Shown piece by piece: positions 15,648-24,512 of a stretch of 64,000 nucleotides of DNA. Source of the DNA: UBA3910 sp002391465 (GTDB taxonomy: Bacteria > Bacillota > Limnochordia > Darwinibacteriales > Darwinibacteriaceae). Position 1 is the stretch's first letter, and each line of letters opens with the position of its first letter. The position numbers were made by a program, and so were the translations under genes. The stretch covers positions 124,001 through 188,000 of the forward strand of contig JASGVS010000010.1 in assembly GCA_030054835.1 (NCBI GenBank). Direction: 5' to 3'. Below the pieces are notes generated by a model, which was not told the origin of the DNA, searched no databases, and was given only the letters and a program-made list of their open reading frames with translations.

Positions 15648-18600
15648 TCAGTTCCCTCCTCTAGGAGCAGTCCTTTACGCTCCAGAAATGCTCTGTATTG
15701 TTCATCCATCGCCTCTGCAGGCCTGTCAAGCCGGTATACGTGAGTGTAGTGATCCCAGTAGAGGTCGATCCATTTCTGGTCAATGTCTTCCAGCTCGGTT
15801 GGCAGACCGAATTCTTCCCGTTTTCTTGCCATCTCACGGTTGATCTCCCGGCTGTAGTCCAGAACTGCTTCCCGGATGGGTTCGTTCTGCAGTACTACGG
15901 CCCTAAACAGCCAGTCAAACTGCCTGGTGACGTAGTAGCCGCCCAAAACAGGTGGCACACCTTCTACCCACTCCCACTGGGCATTCAGCTGATCCCGTTC
16001 TTCCACACGCCAAGGCAGCTGCTGCATGGCCTCTACGTTAGCTGTAGCGAAACGGGCTGCTGGACCGATGAGTGCCTCCATTTCCTGCCCGAAACGGACC
16101 TGTGTATCTGTCCTGGTCCACCACTTGAGGAATTCCCAAGCCTGTTCTTGCTTGTCGGACTTTTCAAGGATAATGGAACCTGTGGTACCACTAGGCATGA
16201 TAACTGCCCCAGTCATATCCGTTTGAATCCGCAGTGCGTCCTGGGCAACGGGTACAGTACGGTTAATCGTTCCGTCTGGCTGCAGAGTACCTGGAATTGG
16301 TGCCATACCCCATTCACCGCGCAGCTCGGGCGCAAACACCGTCAAGGTGTTGTAATCCGAGTAGTTAGCGATGGCTAGAGGCATTTCACCCATTCTGAAG
16401 CGGTTGATGAAGTTGTACTGCAGCGGCAGACCAGACTGGGTAAACAGGTTGGTCATCCGCGTAAATGCTTCCACTCCCGCTTCCGAAGCAAGGTTCACTT
16501 CCACAACGTCCGGGTAATACAGGGCAATACCCTGCTGATACAGGAACTGCACATAGGTGTAAATACTTGGCCACATGCCGAACTCTAAGTGGTTGTTCTG
16601 CAGATCCGGCAGAATGGCATATACATCATCCCAGGTTTGGGGAACTTCCAAGCCAAGCTCTGACAAGATATCCTTGCGGTAGAAGAGCATTGGAAAACTC
16701 TGTACCTCTGGTAGGGCGAATACCTGATCCCTAAACCTAAAGGCAAGCAGAGCGGATTTCTTAAACCGCTTAGCGACTTCGTCGAAATCAGGGAACTTGG
16801 TCAGGTCAACGATGGCTCCACGAAACGCCATATCCATGTTAGCTGCACCGATGGCCACGTCAGGGTGCCTGTTGGCAATAGTAGCCGGGATGAGCAGCTG
16901 GTCCATGGTTGTAATTAACTCCAGGTCCACCTTAATACCTGTTTCAGGTGTGAAGGTGTCTTCAATCATCTGTTTCAGAATCTGTGCCTGGTCACGACCC
17001 AAACCGATCCAGACCTTGATGCTATCCTGATCAGATGAGCGAGGCGATGTGTCGTCAACAGACGAAATGTCCTGGATGCTCGTGTAGTCATGGGTAAAGG
17101 ACGCAATGAACGCCCGAACCTCGTGCATGGCGATCTGCCAGAGAGTTGGTGTTGCCCGCGGCATCTCCTGCTCAGGCGATGCAACTACGATGTAGTCGAT
17201 CTGCAGGGGCTGCTGCCTGGTGTTCATAACCCAGGTACCCAGGTTACCAATGGCATCACGGTACTCCTGCAGCAGGTTAGGAATGGAGTCGGGCCTGGTA
17301 ACCATCCGCTCAAGCATCCGAGCGAAGTCAGTCAGAGTAGCTGTATGACCACCCTTCTGCCCTGTTATTCTTTCGAATTCTGCTGCCATACCCCTGAGAA
17401 CTTGAGCTTGACGCTCTAAGCGCTCTATGAGCTGAGGTACCCGTTTATCCAACTGGTAGCTGCGGATCGGGTCCGGCGTAGGTGAAGTGATCATGATAAT
17501 ACTACGGTACAAAGAGTTCAGTTCATACAAGGTCTCCTCCGTTAGGCGAATCAACGGAGCAAGGTCACCCAAAACTGCCTCTAAGCGAATCTCATGCTTA
17601 CCCTCTTCCAAATAGAACAAGAAGGGTTCATCAATGAGATCTTGGCCAAGTACCTTCATTTGATAGCGATTGGTGAAGTTAAACTGCACAGCGTCAACTT
17701 CTGCGAAGGGTACCTTGCCGTCAATAGTCAGTCTGCGGTTACTAAACACACCGCGGTTAATATTCTGCTTACCCTTAATGGCAATCTGGTAATAACCGGA
17801 TTTGGGTACTTCCACTTCCCAGGCAATCCAATCACCGACAGTCTGCCAGCGGTAGCCGCCGATGGAGTTCAGCCTAATCTCGGCGGGATGGTATGGTTCG
17901 GTAGTCGGGTCACCCTGATCGAAAACCGCGAAAAGGGCGGGGCTGGAGCGATAAATGGCGTCTTGACCCTGAATTTTCAAGAAGACATCCCGTACGCTAT
18001 CAGCAGCATTGCTGGGATAATCCTTCGCCACCTCGGCATAGGGCACGGGCTCATCCGCTTGGTAGAGGCGCAGATGTCCAATGATAGCCGGTTCTGCCCG
18101 TCCGATCAGCTGAATAGTGTTAAAACCTGAATTGAAATAGAACTTGTAGGGTTCAGGATGATAGCCCAACGAGTCCTTGAGGTTTACCGCTTGCCACATG
18201 GGCTTCTCAACCTGACGAGGCCTGATTTCATTGCCTGCCGCGTCCTTCAAGAACGGGCCATCGTCACCGAAAACCCGCGATAAGACTAAGTAGTCTGCCC
18301 CATCAAAGAGAGGTTGCCGGTTGATGCGGATCTCCCGTTCAATGGGGGTATTCCGACCAGATACTGGATAATAAGCTATTTCCAGATTATAAAGACCTTC
18401 CTCCGGTACGAAGACAACCCACTCGACGGTGGTTCTCTCGCCTACAAGCAAAGCACTGCCTTCATAACCATAGGGATTCTCTAATACTTCTACTTCCTCA
18501 TCGGCAAGCCAATAATCGCCGCCAGGAATCAAAATGTCATAATTGGGACGGCTCGCCTCACTGTATCTAGAAAGATACTGCTCATAGCTCTCCCTGTGCA

Positions 18601-18703
18601 TGTATTCTGCAGAGGCAACACTGGATAAGCTCACTACCCCAAAACACACGCACAGCATGAGCATTATGAATTTCGTAAACGCTGTTAGATTTTGGTTCCG
18701 CAT
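15644..18703 (-). CDS. Giant extracellular solute-binding protein with N-terminal carbohydrate-binding-like domains
   Basis: A 1019-residue exported protein, more than twice the usual length of a sugar-binding protein. A signal peptide (about 1-33, ending SSVASA) lacks a lipobox cysteine. Two beta-rich modules at roughly 60-230 and 265-415 look like carbohydrate-binding or galactose-binding-like domains (VEWVVFVPEEGLYNLEIAYY; WEVEVPKSGYYQIAIKGK). A helical segment lies at about 430-545. From about 565 a family 1 solute-binding domain runs nearly to the end (IKVWIGLGRDQAQILKQM, then AWEFLKWWT). The frame extends to TTG 18712, only two bases after GGAGG, so ATG 18703 is preferred. It is followed by its permease with an ATGA overlap and preceded by a secreted GH10. 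Its size suggests binding of long or insoluble-derived xylan fragments; that is inference. Confidence 0.9.
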   Translation of the reverse strand: MRNQNLTAFTKFIMLMLCVCFGVVSLSSVASAEYMHRESYEQYLSRYSEASRPNYDILIPGGDYWLADEEVEVLENPYGYEGSALLVGERTTVEWVVFVPEEGLYNLEIAYYPVSGRNTPIEREIRINRQPLFDGADYLVLSRVFGDDGPFLKDAAGNEIRPRQVEKPMWQAVNLKDSLGYHPEPYKFYFNSGFNTIQLIGRAEPAIIGHLRLYQADEPVPYAEVAKDYPSNAADSVRDVFLKIQGQDAIYRSSPALFAVFDQGDPTTEPYHPAEIRLNSIGGYRWQTVGDWIAWEVEVPKSGYYQIAIKGKQNINRGVFSNRRLTIDGKVPFAEVDAVQFNFTNRYQMKVLGQDLIDEPFLFYLEEGKHEIRLEAVLGDLAPLIRLTEETLYELNSLYRSIIMITSPTPDPIRSYQLDKRVPQLIERLERQAQVLRGMAAEFERITGQKGGHTATLTDFARMLERMVTRPDSIPNLLQEYRDAIGNLGTWVMNTRQQPLQIDYIVVASPEQEMPRATPTLWQIAMHEVRAFIASFTHDYTSIQDISSVDDTSPRSSDQDSIKVWIGLGRDQAQILKQMIEDTFTPETGIKVDLELITTMDQLLIPATIANRHPDVAIGAANMDMAFRGAIVDLTKFPDFDEVAKRFKKSALLAFRFRDQVFALPEVQSFPMLFYRKDILSELGLEVPQTWDDVYAILPDLQNNHLEFGMWPSIYTYVQFLYQQGIALYYPDVVEVNLASEAGVEAFTRMTNLFTQSGLPLQYNFINRFRMGEMPLAIANYSDYNTLTVFAPELRGEWGMAPIPGTLQPDGTINRTVPVAQDALRIQTDMTGAVIMPSGTTGSIILEKSDKQEQAWEFLKWWTRTDTQVRFGQEMEALIGPAARFATANVEAMQQLPWRVEERDQLNAQWEWVEGVPPVLGGYYVTRQFDWLFRAVVLQNEPIREAVLDYSREINREMARKREEFGLPTELEDIDQKWIDLYWDHYTHVYRLDRPAEAMDEQYRAFLERKGLLLEEGTE

Positions 18704-18739
18704 TCCTAACAATTCCTCCTTCGAACTTCTCCCAGTGTC

Positions 18740-19864
18740 TTATTGCCCCAGAAAGGCTTGGCGAGCATCCTGCCAGCTAGCTTCATCTAAACCGGCTGCG
18801 ACCACGCCCCAAAATGCGGGTTTTGCCTGCCCCCTGCTGTCAAACAGCAGTGGGTAGTCACTACGGCCGCTCACGGGGAAATTATTCTTCCAGCTGTGAT
18901 TGTCCTTAACGCCCCAGAGGGTGACTCGGTCAATCACATCACTGTACTCTTTGAACACCCGGAACACCTGGGTGTAACGTTCCGCCAAACGGGCGCTAAC
19001 CTCTTCGGGCAGGCCACTCCGATACGGATTGGAACGATCGTTCCAGGCAAAAACGCTTATATCAAGCTCGGTGATGTGCACCTTAACACCTAAGGACGAA
19101 TACAGTTCAATGGCTTCCTTAATCTGCTGCGGACCCGGGTAACCCATGTCCCAGTGTCCCTGCATACCAATGCCATCGACCCGAATCCCCTTATCCAGGA
19201 GACCCTTAACCATGTTGTAAATGGCATCCCGTTTGCCGGGATCGGTAGCACTGTAATCATTGTAATAAAGCTCTGCCTCTGGATCTGCTTCGTGGGCAAA
19301 CTTAAAGGCGTACTCTATGAAGTCATCACCAATAATCCGCTTCCACTTAGAGTCACGCAGTTCCCACTTCCCAGTGACAGGGTTCTGTTCCACTGCCTCG
19401 TTGACCACATCCCAGCCCTTAATGCGACCTTTGTAACGACCAACCACTGTTTTGATATGGTCTTCCATGCGAGCTAAGAGTTCCTCTCTGGAAAGGTCGT
19501 TGCCGTTCTCATCGGTAAACACCCAATCGGGCGTTTGGCTGTGCCACACAAGCGTATGGCCCACCACGTTCATGCCGTTATCCTCGGCGTATTTCACCAA
19601 GTAATCAGCATTACCAAATGTATACACTCCGAGGCGGGGATGGATTGCTTCCCATTTCATCATGTTTTCCGGTGTAACGGTATTGAAATGTGCCAACAAT
19701 GGCTCGTCTAACCAGAAAGACTGACGAGCGGCAAAGCCTATTTCAAAGTGGTCTGCATAAATCTCATGCAAGACGGGCAGATTCTGCCCGTCGGCATACG
19801 CCGTCCCACTGAACAATACTGCAATCAGCAGCGGCAGTACGAAAAGACGTTTGTAATTCACCAA
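18740..19864 (-). CDS. Secreted GH10 endo-1,4-beta-xylanase
   Basis: Single-domain xylanase of 374 residues. A signal peptide ends near GTAYA (about residue 24) and has no lipobox. Acid/base Glu156 is in GWDVVNEAV and nucleophile Glu266 in VHITELDI; TPENMMKW, LVWHSQTPDW and MQGHWD complete the GH10 pattern. It sits between two ABC permease/binding-protein modules, an arrangement linking product release to uptake. The start is TTG 19864 or the adjacent GTG 19861; GGAGGTGGGAG lies upstream of both. It follows the MalG-type permease stop by 16 bases. Confidence 0.95.
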   Translation of the reverse strand: MVNYKRLFVLPLLIAVLFSGTAYADGQNLPVLHEIYADHFEIGFAARQSFWLDEPLLAHFNTVTPENMMKWEAIHPRLGVYTFGNADYLVKYAEDNGMNVVGHTLVWHSQTPDWVFTDENGNDLSREELLARMEDHIKTVVGRYKGRIKGWDVVNEAVEQNPVTGKWELRDSKWKRIIGDDFIEYAFKFAHEADPEAELYYNDYSATDPGKRDAIYNMVKGLLDKGIRVDGIGMQGHWDMGYPGPQQIKEAIELYSSLGVKVHITELDISVFAWNDRSNPYRSGLPEEVSARLAERYTQVFRVFKEYSDVIDRVTLWGVKDNHSWKNNFPVSGRSDYPLLFDSRGQAKPAFWGVVAAGLDEASWQDARQAFLGQ

Positions 19865-19880
19865 CTCGCTCCCACCTCCG

Positions 19881-20822
19881 TTATCCTACGATTCCTGTCC
19901 GCTCAACACTCTCTACGAAGTAACGCTGCAAGAAGAGATACATAATCAATAACGGAGCGATAATCAAGATCATACCGGCATTATTGATCAAGGAGTAAAA
20001 GTGGTTGTCTAAGAAACCACTGCTGGCAGCGAACTGGTCCGCAGCACTGATGGCACGGTGAATACGCGGCTGAGCAGCTTCCAGCTCCAGAGGCAGGAAA
20101 CTGTGTCCGGCCATGAAGGTGGTCACGTACAAATAGTCGTTCCACTGCCAAACAAAGGAGAACAGGAACGTTGTGACAAGACTGGGAATGGCACTGGGGA
20201 TCATGATCCTCCAGAACGTCTTGAAGATACCCGCGCCGTCGATGTAAGCAGCTTCCTCCAGCTCCTTGGGCAGTCCCCTGAAGAACTGGCGGTTGATGAA
20301 GATATACAGACCACAGCGGAAACCATTGGCGGTAATCCCCATGAGGATGAAGGGCCAGTAGGTACCGATGAGGTTGATCGGTTGTTTCAGCGCACCGAGC
20401 AGATCAAAGAACCGGAAGTTCAGATACATGGGAATCATGATCAGCTGCGGTGGAACAAGCAGCGTCAAAATGGCACAGGCAAAAATGAGCCCATTGCCGC
20501 GGAACTTGAACCTTGCCAAGCCGTAACCCACCATAGTAGATGAAACCAAATGGAGGGCACTAGTCATGAACGCCAGGAAAAAGGAACGTCCAAAGGCCTG
20601 TACATAGTTCATGTGCTCCCACATGAGTTTGAAGTTGCGCAGGGTGGGGTTCCGCGGAATCCAGCGTACCGATTGGTCGTAGACGTCTTCAATGGACATC
20701 AAAGCTGACGACATCCTATTTAACAGCGGTACTACGATCACGAACGATATACCTATTAATAATACAGTACGAAATAATGCCCAAACGCCTGCCTGAATTC
20801 TTGACTTAGTAAAGATGTTCAT
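19881..20822 (-). CDS. ABC sugar permease, MalG type
   Basis: CUT1 membrane subunit of about 313 residues with six membrane segments and an EAA loop (LEEAAYIDGAGIFKTFWRIM) near residue 200. The open frame reaches 20882, inside the upstream permease gene. ATG 20822, with GAGGGTG ahead, removes the overlap and gives the expected N-terminus MNIFTKSRIQ. It pairs with the preceding MalF-type permease. Confidence 0.92.
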   Translation of the reverse strand: MNIFTKSRIQAGVWALFRTVLLIGISFVIVVPLLNRMSSALMSIEDVYDQSVRWIPRNPTLRNFKLMWEHMNYVQAFGRSFFLAFMTSALHLVSSTMVGYGLARFKFRGNGLIFACAILTLLVPPQLIMIPMYLNFRFFDLLGALKQPINLIGTYWPFILMGITANGFRCGLYIFINRQFFRGLPKELEEAAYIDGAGIFKTFWRIMIPSAIPSLVTTFLFSFVWQWNDYLYVTTFMAGHSFLPLELEAAQPRIHRAISAADQFAASSGFLDNHFYSLINNAGMILIIAPLLIMYLFLQRYFVESVERTGIVG

Positions 20823-20838
20823 GCATATGGCACCCTCT

Positions 20839-21711
20839 CTAGACGTGATAGAAAGTCCGTTTTGAAGCGGCCAGATAGACAACGACCAGAATAACGGCTA
20901 TCACGGCGAAATACAACATGGCCATGGCCATACTCACACCGTAACCAGCACCCCGCGTCATTGTATCGCGAATCAAAAGGATGAGTTCGTTGTTCATGGC
21001 TGTGAAGGAGTCAATGATCGTATAGACCAAGTTAGTCACAATCAGCGGAGTAATCATTGGGAAGGTAATGAGCCAGAACTGCTCCCAACCCGTTGCTCCC
21101 TCCACATCAGCCGCTTCATAAACCTCCCTGGAAATGCCCTGCAGACCGGCTAAGAAGATCAGGATCTGCACGCCAGAGGCCCGAATGACCACGGGCAGGC
21201 TTCTGATGGCATCCATTACAAAGTCAACCATTCCCTGGGGCAAATGAGCCCTTTCAAATAGTCCCCGTAAAGCAGCTCCTAAAGGAGATGCGTCTTGGGC
21301 AGCCTGCAGCATAATCTGGGAATAGTCGCTCATTTCCATTTTCATGGCAACGCCCGCACCCATAATGACAGGCAGGAAGAATAACGCCCTGGCCAATGCC
21401 CTACCCTTAAACCTCTGGTTGAGCAGGGTTGCTGCAAAGAGGCTGAATCCCATAATCAGAGGTGCCTCGGTGACCAGTTTCACCAGCACCTCCGTGAATG
21501 TACGGGAAAATTCAGGGTGAATCTGAAGGGCGTAGCTGTAGTTGTACCAGCCTCTAAACTCAAGCTCATAGGTGCTGGCCGTCAGCACCATTTCATTGAA
21601 GCTCAAGATGATCGCCTGTATAAAGGGATACAGGAAGAATAGGATAAAACCTATTACGAAAGGTAGGGTAAAGAGAAACCCTCCTAATTTTTGTCGCTGT
21701 TCGTAGCTCAT
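20839..21711 (-). CDS. ABC sugar permease, MalF type
   Basis: CUT1 membrane subunit of about 290 residues. It opens MSYEQRQKLGGFLFTLPF, the common N-terminus of this class, and has an EAA loop (VYEAADVEGATGWEQFWLIT) near residue 205. The frame extends to TTG 21741 with GTG codons at 21738 and 21729, but ATG 21711 has AAAAGG six bases ahead and looks best. It lies directly after the DUF5696 gene, whose stop is at 21745. One periplasmic loop is longer than usual (about residues 105-155, with MEMSDYSQIMLQAAQDASPL). Confidence 0.9.
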   Translation of the reverse strand: MSYEQRQKLGGFLFTLPFVIGFILFFLYPFIQAIILSFNEMVLTASTYELEFRGWYNYSYALQIHPEFSRTFTEVLVKLVTEAPLIMGFSLFAATLLNQRFKGRALARALFFLPVIMGAGVAMKMEMSDYSQIMLQAAQDASPLGAALRGLFERAHLPQGMVDFVMDAIRSLPVVIRASGVQILIFLAGLQGISREVYEAADVEGATGWEQFWLITFPMITPLIVTNLVYTIIDSFTAMNNELILLIRDTMTRGAGYGVSMAMAMLYFAVIAVILVVVYLAASKRTFYHV

Positions 21712-21744
21712 ATAAAACCTTTTCTTCACCTTTACCACCAACCT

Positions 21745-24477
21745 TTACTGTGATACCACGTATCCCTCGGCAGGGATCGTTATACCCGATGACTCATCAA
21801 CAAAGTCCTCCTGGGTGTAATTGACAAAAATCGTGGTTCCATCTTCATAAACAGTCTGGTAAACGTCTAAGGCTAAGGTCTTGTGGTCAACGATACGCTG
21901 ACCCCAAATCCGCTCGAAAACTTCTCCTACCTCTTCATAGAGGGCCAAAATATCTTCTTCCAAGTCTTGATAGTAGATGGAATACAAATCGTTAAAATCT
22001 GTGTTCTTCACTTCAGACGACCTGGTGCCCGAAACTACGAAGTAGGGTAAAGCACCTGTTTCCAGCATCTTCAGAACGTACAGAGGTCCTTGCCGATCAG
22101 CTAGATTGTAAGGTGCACCTGCGTAGCCCACGTAACCACTGACCACCATGGGGTAAAAGGGAACAACGCGGTCGAAGACCTCAAATCCACGGCTGTACAG
22201 CGGAGCCCTCACCAGATACTTGGCATACGGCAGAAGGTATGCATGGGCTCCCTCCAGCAGCAGATCATAATTCTCAGTCATTTTTTCCGCCTGAGCAACC
22301 AAAATCTGTTTGGCTGTCTGACGGTCTACCAACTCTTCAGGTTTCAGTCTGTAGTCTGCATAAAGCGTATTGCCGATGCTGCCTGGTGATAGTCCAGTCA
22401 GATCGTACTTCCGGTAGTCTTTCAAGAATTTGTCTACAAGCGAATCTAACCCTCTGGGTGACAGAATAGGAATCCGCTTGGCGTCAATTGCCTGGTAAGT
22501 TGAAATGTCATGGGTGTTGATATAAGCACTAACCCGGCCCAAAGAGCGAGACGAATGTCTAAACTCCAGGAACGAATCGGCAAGAGAATTCCTCTTTACG
22601 AGCTGGAATTCGGTGGATGGGAACAGCTCGATTCCCCTCATGCTCAGCTCTTGATGCAGATTGCGCAGTCCTTGGGCTGTACCCACCTTGCGCTCCACCG
22701 GTGCTTTTGTGGGATAGATGTTTCTTATACCACCACGCATCCAACCTAAATAACGAACCACAAGGTTCTCAATGCCTTTGCTTCTGAGATCGTCAACTAT
22801 CTCTAAGCTCTGATCAAAAGTTGTCATGGGATCGACCACGTTAAGGGGCAGACCCAAAACTGGTTTGACTTGGTCAATGCTGCCCACAACCTCCAGGATC
22901 ACAGGAGCTTTACCATCAGCCGCAATCCTCTCCAGGCCGTGTTTTCCCACAAGATAATTTTGATAGAAGCGGGCCATGCCGGCATAGCCTGCATCTTCTC
23001 CATCCAAGAAGGAGTATCTTACCACAATATCATCGTTGATCAGGCGGCTCTGGAACATGTTAATGGACAGAGAACGCAGTCCGATCAACTCACCTGCTGC
23101 TTCCAAGTTAACCCTGGTCGTGGGCCTGACATCAAAGGAAGCCCAGACCTTGTAGAAAGAGTCAAGCATACCTGCTGCGGTAGCCTCAATACGGGCCACT
23201 GCGTCGCCCGATTCGATAATACCAAAGATCGCCCGATCACCTTGGTTCAGGCCGAATACCGGGAAGTAGATCTGATCTTTCAACGAAGCGGAGTATTCCC
23301 GGATAGGCAGAGCAGCATAGTCTGGCCCATAGACACGCTGTGCATAGGGTTCAGAACGGGACTTATCTGTGCTGAAGTCAATGATCGCACCAGACCCGTC
23401 TGGTATAAAGATGAAACCATCACTGTCACTTTCAGCCGAGCCAAAATAGGGCATCAGGCTGATAGTGCTCATTGGATAGGAAACTTCTTTATCGTTCTTC
23501 TCGTCGTAGACTTTTTCCGGATATACAATGCTATCAATTGGCACCCTAGCAATTAAATCGGGGCCATCAAGAGTATACTCTACAGATACACGGAAGTTGA
23601 TGAGGTTAGGATAGGGCGGTGCAATACCGAATTGTTCGTGATCGTCTCCCACCATATCCGGAGTGTAACCAATGGCCTTGAACAGTGCGGCCGCATCGTC
23701 CACGTCCCATTTTTTGTTATTCCATTTCATGAGTAAAGCAGGAGTGTCAATCAGCCCAGCAATTTCCTCAGGCTGAATTTGACCCAAGTTGTCGTACTTA
23801 TGAGCGTCCCTGACCAAAACGAGGTACTCCTGCAGCAAACGGCGCTTGTCGGCGGCACGGAACCCACGTTCCTCAACCTTGAGGCCGTAATCGCCCAAAA
23901 GGAAGTCGAGGTCAACGCCTAAAATGCTGAACTCGTCGCCATCAGCAAAACCCTCTTCGAGACTGAACTGGGCATACAGGCCACGGAGCCAGTCACGATC
24001 TCTTTGGGAATCAATTCTGGGCAAAATTTCTTCGTTAAAGCGTTCCAACGAAATGATGGTAGGAAGATAATCCTCAGGTTTCCACCTGGCACCCAATTCA
24101 TAGTCAATGCGAATCCCATTGGGAATGGGCTTCACATCCACTTGGCCATGGAGAACAGCGTCGTTATAGCTGTCCATGGTGAAGCGTTCGTTGTTGGCAT
24201 AATAGGTAATGACAATTTGCGAATTCAATCTATCTTTGCTGCTGCCCCGGGTCATGGTTTCTTTCGCATCCCGCTCAGGATGATTGGTATACCAAACATG
24301 ACCGGTTTGCTTATTGCGAACCGCAAGCTCCACCGTTTCGGCGTTGAAGTAGAGCTCACTTTCTTCATTTTCTGCAACAATCTCAAAGCCACTTAAATGA
24401 TCGGCGGCCAATACTGAAGTACCTAGCAAGAGAATCATTAGTAAAGCGGCAGCAACTGCCATTCGTCTGTTCTGCAT
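21745..24477 (-). CDS. DUF5696 exported protein, possible glycoside-hydrolase-like fold
   Basis: A large exported protein of about 910 residues. The signal peptide spans about 1-25 (ALLMILLLGTSVLAA). It matches my knowledge of the DUF5696 family, found next to CUT1 permeases and Yip1-like proteins in Firmicutes, with no established function. The N-terminal half is beta-rich (SELYFNAETVELAVRNKQTG). The centre has alternating strands and helices (NLVVRYLGWMRGGIRN, ELFPSTEFQLV, GLSPGSIGNTLYADY), as in a TIM barrel. The tail GTTIFVNYTQEDF is a beta-sandwich end seen in many hydrolases. A hydrolase or oligosaccharide-handling role is inference. The frame reaches 24711, inside the next gene, but ATG 24477 has GGGAGGGAGGC ahead. 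Confidence 0.8.
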   Translation of the reverse strand: MQNRRMAVAAALLMILLLGTSVLAADHLSGFEIVAENEESELYFNAETVELAVRNKQTGHVWYTNHPERDAKETMTRGSSKDRLNSQIVITYYANNERFTMDSYNDAVLHGQVDVKPIPNGIRIDYELGARWKPEDYLPTIISLERFNEEILPRIDSQRDRDWLRGLYAQFSLEEGFADGDEFSILGVDLDFLLGDYGLKVEERGFRAADKRRLLQEYLVLVRDAHKYDNLGQIQPEEIAGLIDTPALLMKWNNKKWDVDDAAALFKAIGYTPDMVGDDHEQFGIAPPYPNLINFRVSVEYTLDGPDLIARVPIDSIVYPEKVYDEKNDKEVSYPMSTISLMPYFGSAESDSDGFIFIPDGSGAIIDFSTDKSRSEPYAQRVYGPDYAALPIREYSASLKDQIYFPVFGLNQGDRAIFGIIESGDAVARIEATAAGMLDSFYKVWASFDVRPTTRVNLEAAGELIGLRSLSINMFQSRLINDDIVVRYSFLDGEDAGYAGMARFYQNYLVGKHGLERIAADGKAPVILEVVGSIDQVKPVLGLPLNVVDPMTTFDQSLEIVDDLRSKGIENLVVRYLGWMRGGIRNIYPTKAPVERKVGTAQGLRNLHQELSMRGIELFPSTEFQLVKRNSLADSFLEFRHSSRSLGRVSAYINTHDISTYQAIDAKRIPILSPRGLDSLVDKFLKDYRKYDLTGLSPGSIGNTLYADYRLKPEELVDRQTAKQILVAQAEKMTENYDLLLEGAHAYLLPYAKYLVRAPLYSRGFEVFDRVVPFYPMVVSGYVGYAGAPYNLADRQGPLYVLKMLETGALPYFVVSGTRSSEVKNTDFNDLYSIYYQDLEEDILALYEEVGEVFERIWGQRIVDHKTLALDVYQTVYEDGTTIFVNYTQEDFVDESSGITIPAEGYVVSQ

Positions 24478-24512
24478 AAACTTCTGCCTCCCTCCCCGTA
24501 ACGAAACCGCGA

